From positions 599,555-663,554 of the forward strand of contig NW_019773703.1 in NCBI RefSeq assembly GCF_001039355.2: a stretch of DNA of 64,000 nt, written 5' to 3'. The notes below the pieces were generated by a model, which ran no database searches, was not told the DNA's origin, and worked only from the letters and a program-made list of their open reading frames with translations. The position numbers and the translations under genes are program-made. Below, one piece after another: positions 24,321 to 32,241 of this stretch; within the stretch, counting starts at the first letter, position 1, and each line of letters starts with the position of its first letter. Source of the DNA: Lingula anatina (Eukaryota > Brachiopoda > Lingulata > Lingulida > Lingulidae).

Positions 24321-24723
24321 GTTCAGAGAATATGCTATGAGAGAGAGAGAGAGAGAGAGAGAGAATTTGTAAAAAGTCCACGCTATTAACCACAGACACA
24401 TCAACAACTTACGACCCCTGCTCCAATAACACGACATCTGACCATCCTAACTCTGCCAGGTGGTAGGCGACCGAGGTTCCTATCACCCCGCCCCCGCATA
24501 TGACCACCCTTGCTTGGTCTGGCAAACCGACGGACGACTCTGCAGATGTAGAGGCTTGTCTAACACGCCCGTCATGATTCCAGGCAGATGAAACTCCTGT
24601 TCGTGTGAAGAGAAACCTATGTTTATGTTCTTGTCTAAGTGAAAGTGAACCGCTTTTTAATTTTTGACAAGTTTTCTTCACGTTCCCCGATCCCAGCCGA
24701 ATTTTTGAGCGTAGCGGCAACAT
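5920..24723 (-). CDS. PDPR: pyruvate dehydrogenase phosphatase regulatory subunit-like protein, mitochondrial (17 exons)
   Basis: Exons in coding order: 24413-24723; 23697-23827 (2a) or 22910-23040 (2b); 21666-21747; 21012-21093; 20141-20222; 19776-19903; 19098-19209; 18676-18828; 18052-18176; 17207-17399; 16889-17044; 9026-9165; 8555-8703; 7995-8202; 7549-7638; 6656-6835; 5920-6327. All have GT-AG ends and compatible phases, summing to 2730 bases (909 residues plus stop; human PDPR is about 880). A basic presequence covers roughly residues 1-40. The FAD-binding Rossmann motif GGGVIG is at 77-82, the flavoprotein oxidase domain runs to about 440, and GcvT-type domains follow (about 520-890). 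PDPR-like blocks such as RSLRIEKYLAYWG, TPLECGR and TTSAAYGFSLE favour PDPR over its relatives sarcosine and dimethylglycine dehydrogenase. In mammals PDPR tunes the Mg2+ sensitivity of the phosphatase that reactivates pyruvate dehydrogenase in the matrix. Unlike human PDPR as I recall it, exon 2 keeps the Trp-His of covalent flavin enzymes. Confidence 0.93.
6574..6632. repeat. TG/GA microsatellite
   Basis: A run of mostly TG dinucleotides is followed by GA dinucleotides, in PDPR intron 16 next to the donor of exon 16. Confidence 0.8.
6887..7131. mobile_element. MITE, PIF/Harbinger-like, family 1 copy 1
   Basis: This 245-bp element has imperfect terminal inverted repeats: GGGCTCATTCCCATTGA at the left, and the complement of GAATGAGCAC at the right, with matching subterminal blocks around gatnnatccaac. 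It is flanked by TAA on both sides, as expected for the 3-bp target duplication of Harbinger-type elements. Related copies lie at 20631-20886, 55552-55755 and, more degraded, 51614-51854. It encodes nothing. Confidence 0.75.
8706..8728. repeat. AAAT/ATAA microsatellite
   Basis: A short (AAAT)n tract sits immediately upstream of the PDPR exon 13 acceptor. Confidence 0.6.
9166..11250. other. PDPR intron 11, part downstream of the nested gene
   Basis: AT-rich intron sequence between PDPR exon 12 and the nested Mab-21 gene. It should contain the 3' UTR of the nested gene; a minus-strand AATAAA (plus-strand tttatt) occurs near 10866. No other coding or repeat structure was recognised. Confidence 0.45.
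11251..13380 (-). CDS. Mab-21 / cGAS-like nucleotidyltransferase protein with TPR-like C-terminus, intronless
   Basis: The single open frame of 709 codons starts at ATG 13380 and ends with TGA/TAA at 11251. The first ~370 residues match the Mab-21/cGAS fold: an LGSSGE activation segment (57-62), Asp78 and Asp80 in SDSDIMV, and a third acid, Asp174, in MDYVLAYP. Then follow hallmark Mab-21 blocks GWPKTADI (199-206), CHVVPVGHK (214-222), the Trp-Arg-Ile-Ser segment near 233 and LCSYHMKTVMFW (280-291). Residues about 440-520 look like TPR helices (NLYYSRGKSAKAVGKLEEA), and a helical region continues to the end. No zinc-thumb motif of vertebrate cGAS was seen. cGAS-like receptors make cyclic dinucleotides after sensing nucleic acid; whether this one is active is inference. 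The gene sits inside PDPR intron 11 on the same strand, which suggests retrocopy origin or insertion. Expression independent of PDPR would need its own promoter. Confidence 0.85.
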   Translation of the reverse strand: MAASGQSIKENEEVNQGLDRFGWSKKQFELSYLDIDLREILDNSYTNDPDKYRVFSLGSSGESSSYGLNADAIPVPSDSDIMVCELEKLVICEKDDLPRANRALEVYEWDGQGMHDGYGMLRKLNSKNGYTSSGVAADAFYREYKMHMAFFGPERQGPAVSLNVSGNRKDTSMDYVLAYPFASWPHCVRKWFRRTRRFGWPKTADIATILKDGCHVVPVGHKNSIVPRQRYQWRISTVVAERTLIRSFNDTQHRTYFILKYIKSLIAAEIDERFENQNVLCSYHMKTVMFWMVHETPPELWQRGSLVRCVKECLARLQSFVDEGYLPVYFVPENNLLDTATDVQLKLLSYAIKSYRVNISLVLMMISSLKERKDGTGNLQFRLCGIQCLPYLKPDDIQMEDPLTMAVSFKRIKKICLSTKNKTVGRLVFRLIQMFCFQSLGCMCQELAMLQGNDSYFRQAEIFLLSAVNLDKVGSRLKVANLYYSRGKSAKAVGKLEEAAMYFEKAKKYIQFALDHENMKFHITACICDKTATLDSYPQELTNLLENESGITDHADLLCWAMKTNSFGWDLYFPVKFSHLSCLPEAVQYVLYAGNPGGSPALDCLTGRLTLLPLYSPIFGLFLGVICAHESGEEAEVAAYLQKLEDLCERIYHKDCHRGIGYSLLGQCHMMLGNQLEACSCFVRSYQAWPSLENSALWLLGIMCIKDIP
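13969..14126. mobile_element. MITE family 2, copy 1
   Basis: The 158-bp element starts AGGGGCGGAT and ends with its exact inverse ATCCGCCCCT. The interior (tcttccaaat, ctttgttgatcca, tctgacagaaaaaa) recurs at 21195-21351. No coding capacity. Confidence 0.7.
15050..15098. repeat. CA microsatellite
   Basis: A (CA)n tract of about 16 units ends in gtgtgtgcgcacacac, so it can fold back on itself. It lies in PDPR intron 11 upstream of the nested gene. Confidence 0.85.
15600..15849. mobile_element. MITE with long terminal inverted repeats and TA target site
   Basis: The 250-bp element is bounded by TA on each side. Its ends are near-perfect inverted repeats of about 40 bp (GGCTGCGTTCACATGAAAAA against the complement of the right end). 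A second inverted pair inside (tgtgccctgaatac and its inverse gtattcagggcaca) makes most of the element foldable. A 2-bp TA target duplication fits Tc1/mariner-type transposition; TTA/CTA at the edges leaves a Harbinger origin possible. Confidence 0.78.
17114..17162 (-). pseudogene. decayed partial copy of PDPR exon 11
   Basis: Directly upstream of exon 11, the minus strand repeats its acceptor region and first codons: TTFSIPYPKCDNRSF then a stop, against TTYSIPYPECDYRSS in exon 11 (start 17044). Similarity also extends into the flanking intron (ggttatcatttaat on the plus strand follows both). The stop and missing remainder make it non-coding. It is a tandem duplication relict. Confidence 0.6.
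17850..18024. mobile_element. MITE with 3-bp CTA target duplication
   Basis: The 175-bp element starts TCTGGGGTAGTGCTA and ends TAGCGCTACCCCAGA. CTA flanks both ends. Subterminal copies of TTAGCCAAAT and its inverse ATTTGGCTAA extend the symmetry. It sits in PDPR intron 9, about 30 bp from exon 9. Confidence 0.75.
20034..20072. repeat. ATAA microsatellite
   Basis: About ten ATAA/AAAT units lie in PDPR intron 5. Confidence 0.85.
20631..20886. mobile_element. MITE, PIF/Harbinger-like, family 1 copy 2
   Basis: It resembles 6887-7131 along its length (tgcattcagtgaga-type block, catgttaatctgttaa-type core) and is again flanked by TAA on both sides. Terminal repeats are GGGCCTATTCCCAA at the left and ATTGGGAATGAGCC at the right. 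It lies in PDPR intron 4. Confidence 0.75.
21195..21351. mobile_element. MITE family 2, copy 2 (degraded)
   Basis: The interior matches 13969-14126 (gatatttt..cttccaaattatctttgttgatcca, then cttctgacagaaaaa). The ends have decayed to AAGGGTAGATC and ATCCACCCCT. Confidence 0.6.
22354..22430 (-). pseudogene. possible decayed copy of PDPR exon 3
   Basis: On the minus strand, in the phase exon 3 uses, this stretch reads a Gly-Ser pair followed later by MIAMKTRSVLAK, resembling MVAMKRNAAVAK in exon 3 (21666-21747). It lies between exon 2b and exon 3, where a duplicate of an exon 2-3 block would fall. The position of the exon 3 donor (AAGTAAG) is replaced by AAATCAT, and the length is 77 versus 82 bases. 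Similarity is short, so this may be chance. Confidence 0.3.
22910..23040 (-). CDS. PDPR: PDPR alternative exon 2b
   Basis: This 131-nt exon has the same length and phases as exon 2a, with an acceptor TTCTAACAG and donor GTAGGA. It encodes LSCGTTWHSAGLIGQ through DLYKRLEDQGEAT. The Gly-Thr-Thr-Trp-His core matches exon 2a, while the following 25 or so residues differ widely, so this is an old tandem duplication and not an assembly copy. Either exon joins exon 1 and exon 3 in frame. Confidence 0.87.
23697..23827 (-). CDS. PDPR: PDPR alternative exon 2a
   Basis: This 131-nt exon lies between a TTACCATAG acceptor and a GTACTT donor. It enters after the two bases TC left by exon 1 and exits with one base of the next codon, exactly as exon 2b does. 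It encodes 43 full codons starting LSCGTTWHSSGVLIQ, the loop after the Rossmann fold that carries the flavin-linking His in related dehydrogenases, and ending near ELYKKLQNAGHAL. It is the copy nearer exon 1. Because 131 is not a multiple of 3, splicing in both 2a and 2b would shift the frame. Confidence 0.85.
24264..24364. repeat. TTA and GA microsatellites
   Basis: (TTA)n covers about 24266-24320 and (GA)n about 24341-24363, in PDPR intron 1 about 50 bp downstream of the exon 1 donor. Confidence 0.88.
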
Positions 24724-26190
24724 TGCCGGTTAGTTTATGACCAACCTCTCCCTGATACGTTACCCAGGCACCTGGGCAAAGATCGTGCGATAAGGACCTT
24801 GTTATGCCATGCCAGGGTGACGATTGAATGTTTACAAATTACATTCGAGGTTGAATCTGCTCAGTGGGTCATTGAGTAGGCCGTTCTGCTTGTGAACCAC
24901 TATGACCTCTGAAACACTCACCAGATGGAGACTAGATAAAAGACAAGACGCATTACGAAGTCACTTGATACGGCGAGGTGTCAGAAACGCAATATTTATT
25001 ATTTTATAATAATTATTATTATTTCTTGTATTTGCGCATTCCATTGTCATACATTTCCATGCATTTAACAACACTTAAATGTAAACTTACTTTAGAAGTT
25101 ATAAAACGTTAATAACATATAATTTGAAAAAGATGAGTTTTTATCTTAATTATAAAATTTAAAAAGGCAGTTTGTTCGACAGTTTGGGGCAAAGACGAAA
25201 AAGTTAAATTTGTCTCTTTTTCACAGTGGCTGAGTGTAAAATTGTTATAAAATATAGATTCTAGGTGTCCATGTGCATGTAGTTCAAACTGATATTAATA
25301 AGATCATTAGGAAGCCTAATTCCTGTACTTTTTAAAAGGCGTTAAAAACAGCTACTACACATGGCTTTAAATTTAATTATTTCCCGGAATGGTAGACAAT
25401 TATGAATGTACTAGTAGATGTCGGTCTCTTGTGACTTGATTAATATGTTCTGGGCTCTATTTTTCCTCAACAGTTGAAAAACGTTATTTCAAGTATTTTA
25501 TAGAATTTGTGAATATCGCACAGTGTTGAAATGGTTAAACAATTGTTTATAAATCTCCATGAGATTGAATAGCACGGTACATCAATTAATGAGCATAAGC
25601 AGACCATCATCGGCGTTTTCGAAATATCTCCGGTAGTGCAACTGTACAAAGATCAAAATTTAAAGGGCGGTTATTCGACTTCTTCAAATACTAGTAGGCG
25701 AGATATGCGCTATATTGTTACTATTAATTTTGATTAATCAAAAAGTAATTTAGCAACTGCTGCCAGCAACTTGATTTAAATCAGGGTCTAATCAAACAGC
25801 TAGGTCATTTAATGTACCTTAAGTTTCAAGGCACTGTTAAGCTAGATTGCTCACTATAGGCCTATATATACCTTTTCATGTGTTGGCTTTATTACAGTGT
25901 ATTGCTGATGTGGGTTATAGCCTAAATAGGCCTATATATAAAATCAAGCTGGCAATACCGAAATCTAGAACCTAGGGTAATTTAATGTGACATCTCACTG
26001 AAACTGACAGCCTATCTGTTTGGAAAAAGTGATTACTGCCATGGACTTAATTGCAATCAGCCCACTCATGTGATTGAAACTGACAGCCGGACTTGGGGTT
26101 TTCGTTTCTAACACGAGGTGAAATATGATCTACTACAACTTTTGATGAAGACTAGCCTCGGCTTCGATGCTGCATCTGTTGCGCGCTGGG
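24724..26190. other. intergenic region between PDPR and the first H2B gene
   Basis: The two genes are head-to-head here. The first ~250 bp upstream of the PDPR ATG are more GC-rich than their surroundings and probably hold its promoter, without a TATA box that I could see. The direct repeat taggcctatatata occurs twice near 25857 and 25926. No gene was recognised. Confidence 0.45.
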
Positions 26191-26198
26191 AACTTCAA

Positions 26199-26268
26199 CC
26201 AATCCGATTGTGACTTTCACAACGTGTAGCGCTGGATCCCCTAATTTGCATAACGCGTTGTATTTATA
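26199..26268 (+). promoter_or_regulatory. H2B promoter: CCAAT, octamer, TATA
   Basis: CCAAT is at 26199-26203, the octamer ATTTGCAT at 26244-26251 (context CTAATTTGCATAA, very close to the vertebrate H2B-specific octamer setting), and TATTTATA at 26261-26268. The ATG follows 60 bases after the TATA box. In vertebrates the octamer binds Oct-1 and gives S-phase control of H2B. The order and spacing are those expected of a replication-dependent H2B gene. Confidence 0.82.
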
Positions 26269-26327
26269 CAAAACGCTCCCTTCCTGCAGTATTCAACGTT
26301 CATATTGCACGCTAGAATACAAGTACC

Positions 26328-26696
26328 ATGCCTCCCAAAGTGAGCTCCAAGGGCGCCAAGAAAGCCGGTAAGGCTAAGGCAGCACGTAGTGGTGACAAGA
26401 AGAGAAGGAGGAAGAGAAAGGAAAGCTACAGCATCTACATCTACAAGGTGATGAAACAGGTGCACCCTGACACCGGTATCTCCAGCAAAGCCATGAGCAT
26501 CATGAACAGCTTTGTCAATGACATCTTTGAACGTATTGCCGGTGAAGCTTCCCGCCTTGCCCACTACAACAAGCGCTCCACCATCACCAGCCGAGAGGTC
26601 CAGACTGCTGTCCGTCTCTTGCTGCCTGGTGAGCTTGCCAAGCACGCTGTCAGTGAGGGCACAAAGGCCGTCACCAAGTACACCAGCTCTAAGTAA
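26328..26696 (+). CDS. H2B: histone H2B (replication-dependent), gene 1
   Basis: This complete intronless gene encodes 122 residues, the usual invertebrate H2B length. It pairs with H2A to form the nucleosome dimer. The N-terminal tail [17 protein letters not shown] and the basic stretch [13 protein letters not shown] are of the lophotrochozoan type. The histone fold runs from about residue 34 ([18 protein letters not shown]) to the C-terminal helix ending [10 protein letters not shown]. The start is fixed by homology and by the promoter 60 bases upstream. A histone stem-loop follows at 26724-26739. It is almost identical to the copy at 31803, while the flanking DNA beyond the processing signal differs, so the two are paralogues kept similar by gene conversion or are recent copies. 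Confidence 0.98.
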   Translation: MPPKVSSKGAKKAGKAKAARSGDKKRRRKRKESYSIYIYKVMKQVHPDTGISSKAMSIMNSFVNDIFERIAGEASRLAHYNKRSTITSREVQTAVRLLLPGELAKHAVSEGTKAVTKYTSSK

Positions 26697-26723
26697 ATCG
26701 ACGAATCACTGATTTACACAAAC

Positions 26724-26766
26724 GGTCCTTTTCAGGACCAACCATATATTTCCAGAAAAGCTATGC
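26724..26766 (+). terminator. histone mRNA 3' stem-loop and downstream element (H2B gene 1)
   Basis: GGTCCTTTTCAGGACC (26724-26739) forms a 6-bp stem with a 4-base TTTC/TTCA loop, 27 bases after the stop codon. A purine-rich element, CCAGAAAAGCTATGC, begins at 26752 and fits the U7 snRNA pairing site. This marks a non-polyadenylated, cell-cycle-regulated histone mRNA. Confidence 0.95.
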
Positions 26767-28205
26767 CAAATGTTTGCAATCTGATCATATAATTAAGAAT
26801 CTCAAGTTTTGAATGGGTTTGCTGTATATATAATTACCACGGCATGAATTAATAAACTGACCTGCAGACAATGTCTACCTAACTGTTAGTTGGTAATGAA
26901 TGAGTCAATACATAATAAAACCACGTACGGTTAACCGTTATGCCATATAGACGAAAACATCTCAAAGAGGTGTAGTGAGAGTAAAAGAATGGCACCGAAT
27001 TTCTATCATGCCAAATGTATTCTACATAGCGATAAACCAGCAGAAAATTTCACATATCAGGGCAGGTGTTAACTTTTCACATATTCCATCTCCTTTCATG
27101 AATTTCATCTTTCCCCAGTCAAAAGGGCACAGAAAATATATGTACTTGTCAAGTCACAAAATTTCTTGGCCTACACACACGTATTTGACCGTCCCTCAAA
27201 ATACATCCATTTTGTCCAACACTGGCACATCAAACTCAAAGTTTTTTTTTTTTTTGTTTTTCCCAATTCACACCTTAAAATTGATGAACCCCATCAAACA
27301 AAAGTACCTGTGTGAATATAACATTTTAATATGTCACGATGACTATGCCAATTTAAATCAATCCTAATAATTTTTCCTCTGCCAAGAAGGTTGTTTCCAC
27401 CGTCTTTGTTTGTTTGTCCGTCTGTGTGTCATCAACATAACTCAAAAAGTTATATGGATGAATTTCGATGGAAGTTTCAGGAGAGGTCAGAAGTGGGCCA
27501 AGGAACAGGTGATTAGTTTTTGGCGGTGATCCAGATCAATAATGAATCAATAAACAATAATCAAAAAACTAATTAAATCATTATAGAATGAAAAGTTTGG
27601 GGTGAAACGGCATTGGGTGGAGACTGCTGCCTTGGCGGAGGTCTGCGCTCTCGGAGTGCTTTTCTAGTCTTGGATATTTTTTAACAGTTCAAAATAAATT
27701 TCACAATAGTTGTCAGGATTGATATGATTTTTTTTCAATCAACAGCTAATATTGAGATAGAAGTTCTCATGATAGACATCGAAATATTGGAGGTAAAACC
27801 TATTTCCATATAAGCTGTTGAATGAAGAAAAAAAATCACATCATTATTTTACCTTAACACAGCTGATGAAATTCTTCTCCGAGTTGGCAGGATTGTATTT
27901 TATCTGCCTTGAGGGAAAAATGTTGCACTTTTAAGGGCTGGGGGATATTTTCAAATCGTTTTCAGTGGCTGATGTTTTATGACACCGCATCATCCAATGA
28001 TGAGGCAAAAGCCACTTCAGAAGGACCCTAGCTGTTGGGGTGAGGGGATACGCTTGTCTTAATTGCAGTTCAAGTTCAAAAATGGACATGGTTTAGATTA
28101 TTTTTCGCCTTTACTTCATTCCTAGTTTTTGATATTAATATAATATTAAATTTATTGTATATGTATATATATTAGAATAAAAGCGGTGTGATAAAAACAT
28201 AATGG
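26767..28205. other. histone cluster spacer
   Basis: AT-rich DNA between H2B gene 1 and the 3' end of H3. Apart from the dispersed repeat at 27374-27669 and a short T run at about 27241-27260, I see no gene. H2A and H1 are not present here. Confidence 0.5.
27374..27669. repeat. dispersed non-autonomous repeat common in aquatic animal genomes
   Basis: The segment carries the combination ctgtgtgtcatcaacataac, aactcaaaaagttatatgga, gaatttcgatggaagtttca and ccttggcggaggtctgcgct. I recognise this as a widely scattered short repeat found in fish and many marine invertebrate genomes. It has no coding capacity; exact ends are uncertain. Confidence 0.6.
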
Positions 28206-28209
28206 TTTA

Positions 28210-28246
28210 GCTTTTCTTGATTATGGAGGTGGTCCTGAAAAGGACC
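28210..28246 (-). terminator. histone mRNA 3' stem-loop and downstream element (H3)
   Basis: On the minus strand GGTCCTTTTCAGGACC spans 28246 down to 28231, 23 bases after the H3 stop. TCAAGAAAAGC follows at about 28220-28210, the purine-rich U7 target. Confidence 0.95.
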
Positions 28247-28269
28247 GTTTTAATGATGTAAAATTAGAA

Positions 28270-29585
<1,316 letters not shown>

Positions 29586-29610
29586 ACGTATTGATTATTT
29601 TGTACAAAAC

Positions 29611-29650
29611 GGTCCTTTTCAGGACCACCAAATATTCAAGAAAAGCTATA
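29611..29650 (+). terminator. histone mRNA 3' stem-loop and downstream element (H4)
   Basis: GGTCCTTTTCAGGACC is at 29611-29626, 25 bases after the stop, followed by CAAGAAAAGCTATA from 29637, the U7 pairing element. Both match the H2B and H3 signals, showing a common processing system. Confidence 0.95.
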
Positions 29651-30490
29651 CTAATATATTGTTCTCAGCTTTTGATCAATCGCACCCTACTCTTGCTTTC
29701 AAAAAGTTTATTACCGAATATTTTATTATCCAACAGTTATTCACCGTAGTAGTTGATACTTGATTAACTGAACTGTTGTTACTGTGTAAAACTTCCAACA
29801 CTTTCTGTATGGCCGTCGTAAGACAAAACTCACCGCAAACCTTAAGATACCCCAACATTTTATGTAGCACCACGAACCATACCTTGTACAATAAAATTTT
29901 ACCAAATCCAGCTTATTTTAGAAAGGGATCTACATTCAAACGTTCAGCAAACTCGACATCTGAATCTGAATCTACGTCTAGTTGGTGTTTTATGCTGTTA
30001 AATATTCCTCAATATTGATAGCAATATATTGTCTGTAATGAAAGAAGTACTGAGTGCTTTTTAACATTCCATTAGTCATATGTGATATCTACTTACTATG
30101 TTAACTATACAAACAAAAGTAACTGGTCAGTCATTTTGCTACTAAAGTATTGAATAAAGAATGAAATTTAACATTAGAGTTACTTGTAGAAGATTGCTTT
30201 TCACCCAAGGAAAATTTGTACGGCAGGTAAATCGCCATCATTGATACCCTTTAAACAGTGCATCATGATGGGAGTGAAATTGTTCAATTTATGAGCTATT
30301 ACCAAGTATGAGGCAAACATTGCTAAAAACACATGCAAATGAAAAAAGAAATTAAATAAATAAAAAAATAAACGAATAATAATAATGTCAAATAAGTAAA
30401 CATTTTTTTCCACAACTTTTGAAAATTATTTGACCATGCTGATATTCCATGGGCACCTGTGTTTTTACCAAACATACTGCCACTCAGATG

Positions 30491-30532
<42 letters not shown>

Positions 30533-31772
30533 TAATTGATGGTGATAAGGTGAACAACAGATTTGATTGATGAAATAGACGGGCACATTATTCAGAATTC
30601 AGCATCTGTAAAAATAACATGGCTATTTCTCTTTTTATATATGGAAATTTTAAGTCGTCAAAAACATAACCTTTTTTCCCATTATTACACCATTAGGTAT
30701 TCTATTATATTCAGTGTTTTATGTATTTTAGGGGGTGAACAGTGTCATTTGGTACTGTTTAGAACTATAGTTCAGCTAGTCAAAATTCTAATTTCAAGAA
30801 GGGACCATTTGTGTGATTTTTTTTCAGAAATCAAAAGGGGGGAGGGGGGAGGTCCCCCCCCCTCCTAAATCAGCCACTGAATTGCTATGGTAAAGCTAGC
30901 TTTGTGCGATTCTTTGAAACATAAACCTATCACAGTGACTGACAATGGTGGTGATATTTTTTTTTTTTATATGAGACTCTCCTTTGATAGTTCTCTGAGT
31001 GGCAATTTTGTTCAACTGACACCAAATGCAAAGGTAGGTCCACCACTATAAGGTGTCTCGATTCTCATAAAATCCCTTTCAGTGGTAATAACTAGATAAA
31101 TAAAAGTAAGGTGAATGACACATATATTTGATGTCACGTACACAGACAGTATCTAAAATGCACTGTCTGTAAACATGTCTGTGCATGGTAATTTTAAGCT
31201 ATTTTTCCATTATTTCTCCATTAGTTAAATTTTCTTTACCAGTTAACTCAATTGCTATGGTAAAGTTTATTTTAAGATACTTCGATATAATAACCTATAC
31301 AAGTGACAGACAGCATACTGAAATTTGTTCTACTTATAACTTTCAGTATTATAGTGACCATAGCAGCTAAATATAAATACTTTCATAAGAGGAAACAGCA
31401 TTGACAGTGGATTTATCAATCGTCCAATTCTTTGACTGTGTTAAATGTTCAGTATTTTATTTATATTAAAAGTACACAGACACAAAAAATAATTAATAAA
31501 ATTTTAAAATATTTAACAAACAGAATTTTAGCATGACAAGTGTTTTCATATTTATTTACTTACCACCTCAGAAAATAAGTGCATACATACACTATATTCA
31601 ATCTAAAACATATGTATTGAAAAGTGACAAGATAATCAAAAACTGAGCAAGACTGACACTAAAATGCTTTCAATAAAAAATCTAACAAGACCATGTGCAT
31701 TTAAGCCATGGTAAGGATTAGATTAAAATCTTTATAAAATCTACCAGGCCAGACCAGGGTTTGGGAATGTAT
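29651..31772. other. intergenic region ending at a contig join
   Basis: AT-rich, with an (ATT)n microsatellite at 30491-30532 and G/C homopolymer runs near 30838-30866. The phrase aattgctatggtaaag occurs at about 30883 and again at about 31250, followed by loosely similar sequence, so a degraded tandem or dispersed repeat is likely. No gene was recognised. Confidence 0.45.
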
Positions 31773-31773
31773 N
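31773..31773. other. contig join (single n)
   Basis: A single n separates intergenic DNA from sequence that begins about 30 bases before an H2B start codon. The promoter of that H2B is therefore not in the contig. Some scaffolding programs write one n where contigs are judged to overlap but could not be merged. Confidence 0.85.
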
Positions 31774-31802
31774 CAATATTTGTACGCTAGAATACAAGTA
31801 TC

Positions 31803-32171
31803 ATGCCTCCCAAAGTGAGCTCCAAGGGCGCCAAGAAAGCCGGTAAGGCTAAGGCAGCACGTAGTGGTGACAAGAAGAGAAGGAGGAAGAGAAAGGAAAG
31901 CTACAGCATCTACATCTACAAAGTGATGAAACAGGTGCACCCTGACACCGGTATTTCCAGCAAAGCCATGAGCATCATGAACAGCTTTGTCAATGACATC
32001 TTTGAACGTATTGCCGGTGAAGCTTCCCGCCTTGCCCACTACAACAAGCGCTCCACCATCACCAGCCGAGAGGTCCAGACTGCTGTCCGTCTCTTGCTGC
32101 CTGGTGAGCTTGCCAAGCACGCTGTCAGTGAGGGCACAAAGGCCGTCACCAAGTACACCAGCTCTAAGTAA
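31803..32171 (+). CDS. H2B: histone H2B, gene 2 (promoter lost at contig edge)
   Basis: This is a complete 122-residue H2B, identical in protein to gene 1 with only a few silent changes (for example aaa for aag at the codon before GTG-ATG, and att for atc in GISSK). Similarity to gene 1 covers about 25 bases of leader, the coding region, the stem-loop and the downstream element, then stops at about 32243. Upstream, the join at 31773 removes the CCAAT, octamer and TATA region. The following DNA leads to CDT1 and differs from that after gene 1, so this is a second locus and not a false copy of gene 1. Confidence 0.93.
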   Translation: MPPKVSSKGAKKAGKAKAARSGDKKRRRKRKESYSIYIYKVMKQVHPDTGISSKAMSIMNSFVNDIFERIAGEASRLAHYNKRSTITSREVQTAVRLLLPGELAKHAVSEGTKAVTKYTSSK

Positions 32172-32198
32172 ATCAACGAATCACTGATTTACACAAAC

Positions 32199-32241
32199 GG
32201 TCCTTTTCAGGACCAACCATATCTTTCCAGAAAAGCTATGC
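32199..32241 (+). terminator. histone mRNA 3' stem-loop and downstream element (H2B gene 2)
   Basis: GGTCCTTTTCAGGACC is at 32199-32214 and CCAGAAAAGCTATG from 32227, as in gene 1. Confidence 0.95.

Noticed and set aside
24264-24364. CRISPR-like spaced repeat
   Set aside because: Simple microsatellites without spacers, in an animal genome.
5920-24723. Sarcosine or dimethylglycine dehydrogenase instead of PDPR
   Set aside because: The Trp-His motif fits those enzymes, but the exons throughout, especially the C-terminal RSLRIEKYLAYWG, TPLECGR and SLESHICLGYV blocks, follow PDPR much more closely.
26241-26645. Minus-strand frame across H2B (also 31701-32120 and 35467-35886)
   Set aside because: Antisense shadows of the histone codons; they recur only because H2B recurs. 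The 35467 frame even fuses H2B antisense to CDT1 exon 10 across the contig join.
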